This document shows, in pieces, positions 1 to 8,592 of a DNA stretch of 52,926 nt; within the stretch, counting starts at the first letter, position 1; every line of letters begins with the position of its first letter. The notes beneath the pieces were generated by a model, which was not told the DNA's origin, searched no databases, and saw only the letters and a program-made list of their open reading frames with translations. Origin of the DNA: Aeromonas bivalvium (GTDB lineage Bacteria > Pseudomonadota > Gammaproteobacteria > Enterobacterales > Aeromonadaceae). The stretch covers positions 1 through 52,926 of the forward strand of contig NZ_CDBT01000014.1 of assembly GCF_000819765.1 (NCBI RefSeq), written 5' to 3'. A program made the translations under genes and the position numbers.

Positions 1-1
1 A

Positions 2-139
2 TCAAACCTTCCTTATATCAGTGGGAAACAGCGCGGCGATCTTCTTGGTCACCGCCCCGGTCATCAGGGCGACATCACCCGGCACGCTGGCAATATCACC
101 CGGCAGGGCCAACAGACTGGCTCCGGCCATATCTGGCAT
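2..139 (-). CDS. small hypothetical protein (45 aa)
   Basis: A 45-codon reading frame starts at ATG 139 with an AGAAGGA ribosome binding site just upstream, and stops at TGA in positions 2-4. The product begins MPDMAGASLL and ends FPTDIRKV. It has no clear membrane segment or signal peptide and I do not recognise it. The last bases of the window on this strand read AAGGAAGGTTTGAT, which could be the ribosome binding site and overlapping start of a following gene, so this may be the first member of an operon that continues off the window. The 20 bases before this start (about 142-163) resemble the 20 bases around its stop (about 13-34). Coding status rests only on the ribosome binding site and operon-like arrangement. 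Confidence 0.4.
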   Translation of the reverse strand: MPDMAGASLLALPGDIASVPGDVALMTGAVTKKIAALFPTDIRKV

Positions 140-328
140 TCCTTCTATTCAGTGGGACACATCCGGGCTGCCCAGGTCAGGGTGATGAGGGGATCAGGCG
201 ACCACGGGCCCATCCGGGGATCACCCTTTGGGGCAAAAGATGGCACAGTGTAACCAGAAGCCGCCGTTTCGGCAGCCCCTCTGAGTCGGATGACACCGTC
301 TCAGCCCACCCCAGCCCAAGGAGTTCCC

Positions 329-931
329 ATGCAAGCCTGGCAGCCTCTGCTCGATTTCTGGTTTGGCGATGACGCCGACGACGCCCCCCGCGCCCAGCGG
401 CAAGCCTCCCTCTGGTGGGGCAAGAACAGCGAGACCGATGCCCTGCTGGCCCGCCGCTTCGGCGAACTGGCCGCGGGGGCGGCCAGGGGCGAGCTGACTC
501 ACTGGGCCGAAGTGCCCGCCGGCCGGCTGGCGCTGATCCTGCTGCTGGATCAGTTGCCGCGCAACATCCACCGGGACACCCCGGGCGCCTTTGCCCAGGA
601 TGGCAAGGCCCGTGACCTCTGCCTGGCGGGCCTCGCCCTCGGGGCGGACAGGTCCCTCTCCCCCCTGGCGCGGGTCTTCTTCTACCTGCCCCTGGAACAT
701 GCGGAGTGCCGCGAGCAACAGGCCAGGAGCGTCGCCCTGTTCGAGGCCCTGGCGGCCGAGCAGGCCACGGGGCCTGCCCGGGCCACCTTTGAGGGCTTCG
801 CCGACTTTGCCCGCCGCCATCAGGTGATCGTCGAGCGCTTCGGCCGCTTCCCCCACCGCAATGCCATCCTGGGCCGCCCCAGCACCCAGGAGGAGACGGC
901 GTTCCTGCAGCAGCCCGGCTCCGGTTTTTAA
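329..931 (+). CDS. DUF924 family protein
   Basis: The 200-residue product starts MQAWQPLLDFWFG, the characteristic opening of DUF924 proteins, a helical, TPR-like family of unknown function common in proteobacteria. Further family signatures are LLLDQLPRNIHR near residue 72, FFYLPLEHAE near residue 115, and a C-terminal region rich in His, Arg and Phe (ERFGRFPHRNAILGR), usual for the family. I chose ATG 329 because AAGGAG lies at 318-323; an in-frame ATG at 290 has no ribosome binding site and would add 13 residues that the family lacks. The gene stands alone, opposed to secF, and both are served by the hairpin at 958-981. No function is proposed. Confidence 0.88.
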   Translation: MQAWQPLLDFWFGDDADDAPRAQRQASLWWGKNSETDALLARRFGELAAGAARGELTHWAEVPAGRLALILLLDQLPRNIHRDTPGAFAQDGKARDLCLAGLALGADRSLSPLARVFFYLPLEHAECREQQARSVALFEALAAEQATGPARATFEGFADFARRHQVIVERFGRFPHRNAILGRPSTQEETAFLQQPGSGF

Positions 932-957
932 GCCGCCCCGGCGGGGCCATCAGCAGA

Positions 958-981
958 AACGGGCCCGACGGGCCCGTTTTT
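958..981. terminator. bidirectional rho-independent terminator between the DUF924 gene and secF
   Basis: A 9-bp GC-rich stem (AACGGGCCC paired with GGGCCCGTT, GAC loop) is followed by a run of T on the plus strand. It lies between two convergent genes and can serve both. Confidence 0.8.
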
Positions 982-1000
982 CATCAAGCGGCGCAGCGAC

Positions 1001-1915
1001 TCAGGCCGCCTGCGCCAGGTCTTCCTCCTTCTTCTGGTAAGCCTGGGGGGAGAGCCCCAGCAGCTCCTGCACCGTGGAGGCCACAGTGATGGAGGAGAGG
1101 GTCCCGGTCAGGATGCCGGCAAACAGGGTGAAGGCGAAACCATGGAGGGCGTCACCGCCAAACAGCAGCAGTGCCCCCACGGTAAACAGGGTGGTGCCCG
1201 AGGTTATCATGGTGCGGCTGAAGGTCGCCTTGATGGCAAGATCGCTGCAGCCGTGCATGTCGAGGCGGGTACGGGAGCTCAGTATGTCCCTGAGCCGATC
1301 CGAGATGACGATGCTGTCGTTGAGGGAGTAGCCGATCACCGCCATCAGCCCCGCGATCACGTTGAGATCAAATTCGATGTGAAACAGGGCCAGCAGCCCC
1401 AGGGCCACCACGCCGTCATGGAGCACGGAGAGCAGTATGCCCACAGCCTGGCGCCATTCGAAGCGAAAGGCCAGGTAGACAGAGATGGCCAGGGAGGCCA
1501 CCAGCACCGCCATCATCCCCTGCTGGAACAGCTCGGCGCCCACCTGGGGGCCGACTATGGTGGTGCGCAGCAACTCCACCGGCAGGCCGATCTGGCCGGC
1601 CAGCTGCTCCGCCAGAGCCTGGGCTGGCATGGGCAGGCCATGGGGCGGCAGCTTGATCAGCCACTCCCCGGGCACCCCGGCCGGTTGCAGGCTGACCAGG
1701 GCTTGCAGGGATCCATCGAGCAGGGCGTTGAGTTCGTGGGCCTCCTTGAGGGTCTGGATCTTGAATTCCAGCAAGATGCCGCCGGTAAAGTCGAGGCCCA
1801 GTTGCAGGCCGTTGCCCAGCAGCAGCGCCAAGCTGGCCAGGGTGACAAGTACGGAGAAGCCCAGGCCAAGATAGCGCCAGCGGGTCAGGTTCATGGCAAA
1901 CAGACGATGGAACAT
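1001..1915 (-). CDS. secF: protein translocase subunit SecF (stand-alone SecDF pair)
   Basis: A 304-residue inner-membrane protein of the RND-related SecDF family, which uses the ion motive force to help pull exported proteins out of the SecYEG channel. Visible signatures are the first membrane helix (residues 13-35), the LGLDFTGGILLEF motif near residue 40, VGPQVGAEL at the start of the second membrane block, and the conserved VIGYSLNDSIVISDRLRD loop, followed by two more helices. The start codon lies 2 bases after the secD stop, so the two are translationally coupled. The usual yajC partner is absent here. Vibrios carry two SecDF sets that differ in coupling ion; I infer that this is a second set, with the tgt-yajC-linked one elsewhere. 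Confidence 0.93.
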   Translation of the reverse strand: MFHRLFAMNLTRWRYLGLGFSVLVTLASLALLLGNGLQLGLDFTGGILLEFKIQTLKEAHELNALLDGSLQALVSLQPAGVPGEWLIKLPPHGLPMPAQALAEQLAGQIGLPVELLRTTIVGPQVGAELFQQGMMAVLVASLAISVYLAFRFEWRQAVGILLSVLHDGVVALGLLALFHIEFDLNVIAGLMAVIGYSLNDSIVISDRLRDILSSRTRLDMHGCSDLAIKATFSRTMITSGTTLFTVGALLLFGGDALHGFAFTLFAGILTGTLSSITVASTVQELLGLSPQAYQKKEEDLAQAA

Positions 1916-1917
1916 GG

Positions 1918-3729
1918 TTAAACCCTCTGCAGCCGCTGGCTGCTCTTGCCCCAGATGGGATTGATGATGGCACGGGTGCCCCAGATACCTGTGATCATGC
2001 TGGACACCAGCCCCAGGATCAGGGTGATGGAGAAGCCTTGCAGCGGCCCTGAGCCGATGGAGTAGAGCACCACGGCGCTGATCAGGGTGGTGAGGTTGGC
2101 ATCGAAGATGGTGCTAAACGCCGAGCGGTAACCGAAGTCGATGGCCCCGGCCAGGCTGCCCCCCTCCCGCAACCTGTCTTTCACCCGCTCGAAGATGAGC
2201 ACATGGGTATCCACCGCCATGCCGACGGTGAGCACCAGACCGGCGATGCCGGGCAGGGTCAGCACGGCGCCCGGCAGCACCGCCAGCATGCCCACCTGCA
2301 TCAGCAGGTTGGCGAGCAGGGCCGAGATGGCCACCCAGCCAAACTTGCGATACCAGGCCATCATGAACAGCATCATGCCCGCCATGCCAAACGCCAGGGC
2401 GGTGAAGCCCGCCTCTATGTTCTGCATCCCCAGGGTGGGGCCTATGCTGCGCTCCTCCAGGATCTTGAGCGGCGCGGTCAGCGCGCCGGCCCGCAGCAAC
2501 ATGGCGAGCTCCTGGGCCTCTGGCATGCTGCCAATCCCGGTGATGCGAAACTGGTTGCCAAGGGCGGTCTGTATGGTGGCGACGTTGATCACCTCGCTAT
2601 GGGCCCGAAGCTTGCCCTTGCCGTCCGTCTTGTATTCGGTGAACAGGGTCGCCATGGCGCTGCCCACGTGCTGGCGGCTGAACTGGCTCATCTTGCTCCC
2701 CCCCAGGGCATCGAGCACGATGGCGACCTGGGGTTGACCCATCTCCCCCATGCTGGCCCTGGCATCGACGATGTGCTCGCCGGTCAGCACGGGTTTGCGA
2801 TCCAGCCCCACGCTGCGCCCCTCTCTGTCGGTCATGACGAAGTGGCTCTCGGGTCTGGCCTGATAGAAGGCCAGGGACGCCGTGGCCCCGATCACCTCCT
2901 TGGCCTGCCTGGGGTTGTGTACCCCGGGCAGCTCGATGCGAATGCCGTCCTGGCCCTGGCGCTGGACCGAGGCCTCGACGATGCCAAGCTCGTTGATCCG
3001 TTTTTTCAGGATCGACAGGTTCTGGGTCACGGCGTTGTTGATGAGCAGGCTGCGCTCGGCCTCGCTCAGGGTCAGGGTCACCTCATTGCCGCTGCGAGAC
3101 AGCAACCACTGCCCCTGACGCACGCCGCCGCTCTCCTTGATGAGGGTGAGCCAGGGGGTCTGCTGTGCGTCCTGGGGCAGCAGGATGCGCACCTCCCCCG
3201 TCGCGACCCGGCTCACGGCGCCGCCCCGCAGGTGGGCCTCACGCAGGCCGCTGCGCAGGTTGTCCACCAGGTTGCGGGTCTGGCTCTCCAGCACGAAGTC
3301 CAGATCCACGCCGATCAGCAGCTGGGAGCCGCCGCGCAGGTCCAGCCCCAGCTTGATGGGGCTGGCACCGAGCCGGCTTATCCAGCCAGGGGCATTGGCA
3401 TGAAACTCCAGGGTCAGGGCGGCGCTGTCATGGCCCTGCCCTTCCAGCAGCTGCTTGGCTCGCTGTTGATCCGCCTGATTGGCAAACACCAGCTCCAGCT
3501 TGTCCGCCGAGGCGATGGTCTGCTGCACCGCGATGCCCTGCCGGGCCAGCAGCTCGGCATCGCCGGTGCTCAGACTGGTCTGGCCGTGCAGGCCGAGGGA
3601 GGGCTGCTCACCGAAGAAGGTGGGCAGGGAGTAGAAGCCGAAGGTCAATAACATCAGCAGCAACAGGGCGTACTGCCAGGCGCTCGTGCGATTGTGCACG
3701 AGGCGCGATCTCTTTCTCACGCTGTTCAT
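1918..3729 (-). CDS. secD: protein translocase subunit SecD (stand-alone SecDF pair)
   Basis: A product of about 603 residues, close to the usual SecD length. It has an N-terminal membrane helix (SAWQYALLLLMLLTFGFYS), the GLDLRGGSQLLIGVDLD motif that opens the large periplasmic P1 domain, a second periplasmic region with LGNQFRITGIGS, then five membrane helices. These include IGPTLG, the charged AVDTHVLIFERVKDRLREG segment thought to carry ions, and the FDANLTTLISAVVL block. Together with SecF it forms the auxiliary export motor. The start is uncertain: ATG 3729 gives MNSVRKRSRLV, which fits the family, but no good ribosome binding site precedes it; ATG 3783 would add 18 residues. No yajC gene lies upstream, unlike the canonical operon. 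Confidence 0.92.
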   Translation of the reverse strand: MNSVRKRSRLVHNRTSAWQYALLLLMLLTFGFYSLPTFFGEQPSLGLHGQTSLSTGDAELLARQGIAVQQTIASADKLELVFANQADQQRAKQLLEGQGHDSAALTLEFHANAPGWISRLGASPIKLGLDLRGGSQLLIGVDLDFVLESQTRNLVDNLRSGLREAHLRGGAVSRVATGEVRILLPQDAQQTPWLTLIKESGGVRQGQWLLSRSGNEVTLTLSEAERSLLINNAVTQNLSILKKRINELGIVEASVQRQGQDGIRIELPGVHNPRQAKEVIGATASLAFYQARPESHFVMTDREGRSVGLDRKPVLTGEHIVDARASMGEMGQPQVAIVLDALGGSKMSQFSRQHVGSAMATLFTEYKTDGKGKLRAHSEVINVATIQTALGNQFRITGIGSMPEAQELAMLLRAGALTAPLKILEERSIGPTLGMQNIEAGFTALAFGMAGMMLFMMAWYRKFGWVAISALLANLLMQVGMLAVLPGAVLTLPGIAGLVLTVGMAVDTHVLIFERVKDRLREGGSLAGAIDFGYRSAFSTIFDANLTTLISAVVLYSIGSGPLQGFSITLILGLVSSMITGIWGTRAIINPIWGKSSQRLQRV

Positions 3730-3806
3730 AGGGAAGATCCGGTTCGAAGGATACGGGGCGAGCACCCGCACGGCGGGCGTCATCGCGAACAATCAGTCGA
3801 TATCGG

Positions 3807-3847
3807 GCAGGGATTGCCCGGGGAGCGGCCAGCAGGGATTGACCCGG
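3807..3847. repeat. short direct repeat upstream of secD
   Basis: GCAGGGATTGCCCGG at 3807-3821 recurs as GCAGGGATTGACCCGG at 3832-3847, 25 bp apart and differing by one inserted base. It lies between the 3861-4298 gene and secD and has no evident function. Confidence 0.5.
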
Positions 3848-3860
3848 CGGCGGCTCGGGA

Positions 3861-4298
3861 TCAGCGCGAAACGGCGCTCTGGGAGAAGCGGTATTGCAGG
3901 TGGCGGCGGCAAAGCCAGTGGCGATGAATGGCCCTGAACTGGTCCCGGAAACTGTGTCTCTGGTAGAGCAGGGCGCGGCAGAGCAGCAGGCCGCCGAGCA
4001 GCAGCTGGCAGAAGGCGGCGGACCAGTCGGCGATCAGCTGGTAATCGAGCGGCGGACGTTCGTCTTCCCTCAGCTGGGCATGTTCCAGGCGCAGCAGATG
4101 GCTCTGATGGGTGCCGATGAACTTGACCGCCCCCCCTTCGGGGACGCTGGCGCCATGGAAGACGCTCTCCTGACTGTGCTGATGCTGGGGAACGACCACC
4201 GCAGATCGCGCCACTCCAAGAGTGGCGAACAGCAGCATGAAGGCCATGAGCACGCTCATCAGCATCCATTTCACTGTATCTGGACGATTGGTCGACAT
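3861..4298 (-). CDS. small membrane protein of unknown function
   Basis: A product of about 145 residues starting MSTNRPDTVKWM at ATG 4298, with GGGG a few bases upstream as a possible ribosome binding site. A hydrophobic helix at residues 11-32 (MLMSVLMAFMLLFATLGVA) ends near a plausible signal cleavage site. A His-rich stretch (VVPQHQHSQESVFH) follows, and a second hydrophobic helix (FCQLLLGGLLLCRALLY) lies near residue 100. The C-terminus is strongly basic and His/Arg-rich (HRHWLCRRHLQYR). The His-rich periplasmic segment recalls small metal-related membrane proteins, but that is only a resemblance. It lies upstream of secDF on the same strand, with about 130 bases between. Family not recognised. 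Confidence 0.7.
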   Translation of the reverse strand: MSTNRPDTVKWMLMSVLMAFMLLFATLGVARSAVVVPQHQHSQESVFHGASVPEGGAVKFIGTHQSHLLRLEHAQLREDERPPLDYQLIADWSAAFCQLLLGGLLLCRALLYQRHSFRDQFRAIHRHWLCRRHLQYRFSQSAVSR

Positions 4299-4392
4299 AT
4301 TACCCCGATATAAGCCGTGGGCGGGCGCCCACAGCTGGCAAGCTATCACAGCCAAGGTGACGGGGGCAAGGCCGCGCCTGCCCCGAACACAC

Positions 4393-5250
4393 TCATCGGC
4401 TGCGGGTCATGGTCTCGAAATCCTCGGCATACTCCTTGAGCAGGGTATAGAGGTGGGCGCGCTGGGAGAGATCCATCGACTGGCTCAAGGCGCTGAGCCA
4501 CTGGATGGTGCGCTGGCGTGACTGGTCGGTATAGCCGGTGAAGCGGCCATCCATCAGGCCGTCCCCCTGTTGCAGCAGGCGGGTCAGCTCCTTGCCAAAG
4601 TCCGGGCTCTGGCGCTGCTTCATCAACCTGTCCAGCTCCCGGGTCCAGGCCCCCTGAAACTCGAGCCAGGGGGGCATCATCTCGTATTGCCACTCGGCCC
4701 ACTGGGCGATGAGCGGCTCCTGGGCCGGCTTCACCTTGCCTATCCAGAACACCAGCCGCTCCCTCAACTTGTCCTGAAATTCCTGCTGCATCCCTGTCTT
4801 CGACTCCGTGAGGAAGTCATGCTGGCGCTCCTGCTGACGCTTTACCCTGTCGGCCATGAAGCGCGCCACCTGGGCATCGGTCAGGGTGCGGGCCAGGCGT
4901 ACCGTGCGGGGAATGGCGTTCTCCAGGGTGCGGGCCAGGCTCGCCTGTGTCCTGTCCAGATGGAGTGTGACCTGGGCCGGGGTCATGGGGCTGGCCACCG
5001 CCTTGGCCAGGGCATCGAGATCCCGGGCGTAGATGGGCAGCTCGTGCTGGCGATGCCAGGCCATCAGCCCCTTCACCTCGGTATCCAGCAGGGTCTTCTG
5101 GTCGCGGTCCAGGGAGAAGTAGTCGTCCAGCTGCCAGACGATGGCCGAATCGAGCCAGTAGTAGATCACCCGGGTCGCACAGCCGACCAGCAGCAGGCAG
5201 GCCAGACCCGCCAGCCAGACTCGTGTTTTCTTGCGCCAAAGGTGTGTCAT
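4393..5250 (-). CDS. DUF6279-type lipoprotein
   Basis: A 285-residue protein starting MTHLWRKKTRVWLAGLACLLLVGCATR: a type II signal peptide with the lipobox LLVGC, so it should be lipid-anchored. The mature part is helical and charged, with YYWLDSAIVWQLDDYFSLDRDQ just after the anchor, the hallmark of the DUF6279 lipoprotein family of gammaproteobacteria. Function is unknown. It begins 8 bases downstream of the thiK stop and is probably the last gene of the hinT-lpoB-thiK transcript. A longer reading frame extends 30 codons upstream, but the lipoprotein signal fixes the start. The context suggests a cell-envelope role; no catalytic motif is seen. Confidence 0.85.
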   Translation of the reverse strand: MTHLWRKKTRVWLAGLACLLLVGCATRVIYYWLDSAIVWQLDDYFSLDRDQKTLLDTEVKGLMAWHRQHELPIYARDLDALAKAVASPMTPAQVTLHLDRTQASLARTLENAIPRTVRLARTLTDAQVARFMADRVKRQQERQHDFLTESKTGMQQEFQDKLRERLVFWIGKVKPAQEPLIAQWAEWQYEMMPPWLEFQGAWTRELDRLMKQRQSPDFGKELTRLLQQGDGLMDGRFTGYTDQSRQRTIQWLSALSQSMDLSQRAHLYTLLKEYAEDFETMTRSR

Positions 5251-5258
5251 CAAGATGG

Positions 5259-6092
5259 TTACTCCAGTCGTTGGCGATGATGGGCTATCAGGGTGCCATA
5301 GGCCGGATCCGGCGCCTGTTCGGCCATGAGCAGGGCCCACAGCAGGGCGATGTAGTCGACCCAGGGCAAAAAGGCCGCCCCCTGAAACACGGGGATCGGG
5401 GTGGCACAGGCGAGCCGTGCATGTTCTTCAAGATAGCAGGCTTCAAGCACCGCCATCTCATCCAGGTCCCAGCCATGGGTTCGCACGATACTGGCCAGTT
5501 CGAATCCCGGGTGACCGGCGGCGCCATACTCCCAATCGATGACCCAGGGCCGCTCCCCCAACAAGTTAGCCGGATTGAGATCGTGATGGCAAGGGAGCCA
5601 GCAGCCGTCCGGCTCCCGGCTGGCGAGCAGGGACGCCTCCAGGGCGGCCAGCCAGGGCGGGGGCGCCCGCAGCCGGCTGCGATAACCTTCGGCATGGGCC
5701 CGCACCGCCATCCTGACGGTCGGCACCGGCAGGCGATGCAGCCGCACCAGCAACCGCGCCAGGGCGGGCAGCGCCAGATGGCGGGGAGGAGGCGATTGTG
5801 CCCAGCTCGGCGCCTCGCACCAGTCCAGCAGCAAGATGCCGCGCTCGGGATCCCCGTAGTGGCAAGGCAGCGCCAGTCCGGCCGCCATGGCCCCACGATA
5901 GAGCTGCCACTCGGTGGCCCGATCGATGCCAAGGCGCACCGGATCCGGATGACCCAGCCGCAGAAAGTAACTGCGCCCCGAAGGGAGGCGCAGTCGATAG
6001 TTGCGGTTGGTCAGGCCGAGCCCCAGGGGGGCGAGCCGTCCCGTCCGCCAGGGGGCAGGCAGACTCGCCAGCAGGGCCTGGTTACCAGCCAA
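5259..6092 (-). CDS. thiK: thiamine kinase-like phosphotransferase ThiK
   Basis: A 277-residue member of the aminoglycoside/choline/thiamine kinase fold. It has GLTNRNYRL near residue 25 (nucleotide-binding loop), the Brenner motif HHDLNPANLL near residue 170, and VIDWEYGAAGHPGFELAS, in which the Asp binds Mg-ATP. In E. coli the gene after lpoB is thiK (ycfN), which phosphorylates salvaged thiamine; the order here is the same, which supports the call. The start appears to be TTG at 6092, within the last codons of lpoB and overlapping it by 11 bases, so translation is probably coupled. No ATG lies near the N-terminus. Substrate choice within this kinase family cannot be read from sequence alone. 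Confidence 0.85.
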   Translation of the reverse strand: MAGNQALLASLPAPWRTGRLAPLGLGLTNRNYRLRLPSGRSYFLRLGHPDPVRLGIDRATEWQLYRGAMAAGLALPCHYGDPERGILLLDWCEAPSWAQSPPPRHLALPALARLLVRLHRLPVPTVRMAVRAHAEGYRSRLRAPPPWLAALEASLLASREPDGCWLPCHHDLNPANLLGERPWVIDWEYGAAGHPGFELASIVRTHGWDLDEMAVLEACYLEEHARLACATPIPVFQGAAFLPWVDYIALLWALLMAEQAPDPAYGTLIAHHRQRLE

Positions 6093-6678
6093 AGGTCGAG
6101 GTCTTGGCCTGCTTGCGGATCTCCTTCTGATCCGCCCACTCCAGCTCGCCGCTCTGCAAGTCCATCAGGTTCATGGTCATCTGGTAGTAGACGTCCTTCA
6201 CCTTGCCGTTGTCCTTGACGATGCTGCTGAGGTTGCCATAGACCATGTAGCGGGCGCCGGTCTGCTTGCCCAGGCGCACCATGGCGGCAGGGTCCACCAT
6301 GCCGCTGCTCTGCTGGTATTCGAGCTGCTGCCTGACCGCCGCCACCTTGCTCATGTCGACGAAGCGGAACTTGCCCGAGCGCAGCAGCCTGGTGCGCAGG
6401 GTGTCTGTGATGGCCTCGGTGTCGATGTGCTCCGAGGTCTTGTTGCGGATGCTGTCCATGAACATCACGGGACGCCCCCCCGCGGTGATCTCGGAGGTCG
6501 CCGGCGAGGCGAGCAGGGAGTCGGCCATCTTGTCGGCGATGGCCTGCAGATCGCTCGAGCCATAATCCACGGTGACCGTCTCGGTGGCGGTGGCATCGCC
6601 ATAGCTCACCGTGGTGCTGGAGCAGCCCCCCAGCAGCAGGACACCGGCCAGGATGAGCAGGGCATGATTCATCTTCAT
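6082..6678 (-). CDS. lpoB: penicillin-binding protein activator LpoB
   Basis: A 198-residue outer-membrane lipoprotein. It starts at ATG 6678 (AGGA nine bases upstream) with MKMNHALLILAGVLLLGGCSS, a clear lipobox. The mature domain contains YGSSDLQAIADKM, PVMFMDSIRNKTSEHIDTEAITDTLRTRLL and ARYMVYGNLSSI, typical of LpoB, which reaches through the peptidoglycan to stimulate the synthase PBP1b. The linker after the lipid anchor is short (about 20 residues); E. coli LpoB has a longer Pro-rich linker, which bears on how far it can reach. It lies between ycfL and thiK exactly as in E. coli. An in-frame ATG further upstream would bury the signal peptide and is rejected. Confidence 0.92.
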   Translation of the reverse strand: MKMNHALLILAGVLLLGGCSSTTVSYGDATATETVTVDYGSSDLQAIADKMADSLLASPATSEITAGGRPVMFMDSIRNKTSEHIDTEAITDTLRTRLLRSGKFRFVDMSKVAAVRQQLEYQQSSGMVDPAAMVRLGKQTGARYMVYGNLSSIVKDNGKVKDVYYQMTMNLMDLQSGELEWADQKEIRKQAKTSTFGW

Positions 6679-6757
6679 CGGTTCTTTCCTCAATCGTTCA
6701 ATACGCAGGGACAAAAGCCCCCTTGCCGCCGCGCCGGGCGGCGCTCCCATCATGGGA

Positions 6758-7159
6758 TCAATTGGATTCGGCTATCACTTCGCGCACCACCAGGCGATAC
6801 CCCAGCACCTCCCGGGTCGGCGCCAGGGCCGACAGGGTGCGGCGCTGCTGGCCGTGCATCACCAGCGGGGTCCAGCCGCGGCCATCGGGGGCCACCTCCT
6901 GGCCGCTGGCATCATACCAGTAGAAGAGGTATTGCAGATGATTGTCGCCGCGTCGCTGGTTGGTCAGCGCCACATTGACCTGCAACAGGCCATTTTGCTG
7001 GCGCCGACCCAGCTCTGCCAGCTGCAGATCCAGGCTGCCATTGTCGACCCGAAACTCGGCCGGGCCGCCGCCTGGGGCCGACAGGGCGACCCCGCTGGTG
7101 TTGCTGGCACAGGCCGACAGCAGCAGGGCGAGGCCGCAGGCCAGGGCTAATCGTTTCAT
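6758..7159 (-). CDS. ycfL: YcfL family lipoprotein (DUF1425)
   Basis: A 133-residue lipoprotein starting MKRLALACGLALLLSACASN, with lipobox LLSAC and a good GAGGAG ribosome binding site. The mature part is a small beta-rich domain (LQVNVALTNQRRGDNHLQYLFYWYDASGQEV) matching the DUF1425/YcfL family. It lies upstream of lpoB as in E. coli. YcfL has no firmly established role; the fixed pairing with lpoB suggests an outer-membrane or peptidoglycan link, which is inference. A gap of about 80 bases separates it from the lpoB start. Confidence 0.88.
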   Translation of the reverse strand: MKRLALACGLALLLSACASNTSGVALSAPGGGPAEFRVDNGSLDLQLAELGRRQQNGLLQVNVALTNQRRGDNHLQYLFYWYDASGQEVAPDGRGWTPLVMHGQQRRTLSALAPTREVLGYRLVVREVIAESN

Positions 7160-7197
7160 GTGTGCTCCTCGAATGAATGGCGTGTCTCGCCCCTGGG

Positions 7198-8592
7198 CTA
7201 GAGGGTCAGCACCCGGGTGGTCAGGGCGGCGCCCAGACGGTTGGCCCAGATCAGGGTCGTGCGCCCGGCCCGCACCTCGATGGGCAGGGTCTGGCTCGCG
7301 CTCCCCGCCCCCAGGATCAGGCTCTGGCGACCCGCCGGCAAGCTGGCCTCCCAGCTCGATGCCTGGGCCGGCAGGGTCAGCCAGCTGCGGGTATCGGCCC
7401 GCTCGGAGAAGGTATTGAACAGGCCGACCACCAGGTTGCCCACATCTCCCCCCTCCTTGGCGGCGGTGCGTCTCAGCTGTTCCTTGGCCAGCAGCCGCAG
7501 GGCCTGACGGCTCAACATGGCCGGCAGGCGCTCTTGCAGATCCCTGGCGGCCAGGGCCTCGAGCCGCACCAGGGGCGCCGTGGTGCCGGCCTGGCCGGCC
7601 ACCCCGACCCTGAGGGGGCCCACGTCCGCGCCGCGATTATCGTAGTAGGGGATGGCGACGGTAAAGGTACGAAAATCCCCGGCCGAGGTGAACAGGGGCA
7701 GCGGCAGGAAGAGTTCGCGCCGGGCCGGGATCAGGCCGTCTTCGAACAGGATCACCACCCTGCCCTCCCCCCGCGCCAGGGGCGGCGCCTTGCGACCGAG
7801 GCGCCGCTCTGTCTGCTCCAGCTCCTCGGGGGAGCCCCGCAGGCGCGCCAGCCGCAGCAGGGCCCCTTGCAAAGCCGGGTTGTCCGGCGCTATCTCCAGG
7901 GCGCGGCCATAGTCGACCCAGGCATCGTTGAGATCCCCGCTCGCCTCATAGAGCACCCCGGACAGATAGAAGGTGTAGGCATTCTGGAAGCCATTTTTGA
8001 CCTGACCGACCAAGCGATCGAGATCCGGCGCCCGCGACAGGGCCTGGCGCACCCCGGCCTGCGCCTTGGCCTTGGCGAGCTCGCCATCCCGTTCCCGCAG
8101 GGCCCGCTCCTGCACCTGGTTGGCGCGGCGCACCTCCACCAGGGCCCCCTCCCGATCCCCTCGCGCCAGGTAATCGAGGGCCAGGTAGTGGTGCAGCATG
8201 GTGCGCTCATAGTCCGGGGTCTGATAGCCCAGGGTCTGATCGTTGGTCAGCAGGCTGCCCGCCTGGGCCAGCCCCTGACTCACCCGAAAGCGTGCCTGCT
8301 CATCCTGTGCCGTCAGGGCCCGATCCGCCGCCACCCAGGCCTGGCGGCTCGCAGGATCCTGCCGGGCCAGCTGGGCGATGCGGCCCAATTCCAGGCGGCT
8401 GAGCACATAGCCGTCATCGCCGGGGACCAGCTCGCGCACCTCGGCCATGGCGTCCAGGGCCCTGCCCTGGAGCAGGGCACTGCGCACCGGGGCCATCTGC
8501 ACCGAATAGGAAACGAACAAATCCTGCCAGCTGGCACAGCCCCCCAGCAGCAGACCGGCCAACAGCAGGCCGGTCGATGCAAGGAGACGCAT
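7198..8592 (-). CDS. COG3014-type lipoprotein with TPR-like repeats
   Basis: A 464-residue protein starting [22 protein letters not shown], with lipobox LLGGC. Residues of about 40-260 are helical and Ala/Leu/Arg-rich, with a TPR-like pattern (LALDYLARGDREGALVEVRRANQ; YLSGVLYEASGDLNDAWVDYGRAL). The C-terminal third is beta-rich and ends in a domain that appears designed to add modifying side chains. It matches lipoproteins found between hinT and ycfL in vibrios and aeromonads and labelled COG3014. The start ATG overlaps the hinT stop as TGATG, so the two genes are coupled; this selects ATG 8592 over the GTG one codon upstream. Its exact function is unknown; the neighbours suggest envelope assembly. 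Confidence 0.82.
   Translation of the reverse strand: MRLLASTGLLLAGLLLGGCASWQDLFVSYSVQMAPVRSALLQGRALDAMAEVRELVPGDDGYVLSRLELGRIAQLARQDPASRQAWVAADRALTAQDEQARFRVSQGLAQAGSLLTNDQTLGYQTPDYERTMLHHYLALDYLARGDREGALVEVRRANQVQERALRERDGELAKAKAQAGVRQALSRAPDLDRLVGQVKNGFQNAYTFYLSGVLYEASGDLNDAWVDYGRALEIAPDNPALQGALLRLARLRGSPEELEQTERRLGRKAPPLARGEGRVVILFEDGLIPARRELFLPLPLFTSAGDFRTFTVAIPYYDNRGADVGPLRVGVAGQAGTTAPLVRLEALAARDLQERLPAMLSRQALRLLAKEQLRRTAAKEGGDVGNLVVGLFNTFSERADTRSWLTLPAQASSWEASLPAGRQSLILGAGSASQTLPIEVRAGRTTLIWANRLGAALTTRVLTL

Noticed and set aside
2203-3651. Open frame of 482 codons antisense to secD
   Set aside because: Shadow of the secD frame, without a ribosome binding site or recognisable domain.
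5259-6092. thiK as a broken gene because it lacks an ATG start
   Set aside because: TTG in the lpoB overlap gives a full-length kinase with all motifs; overlapping non-ATG starts are common in coupled genes.
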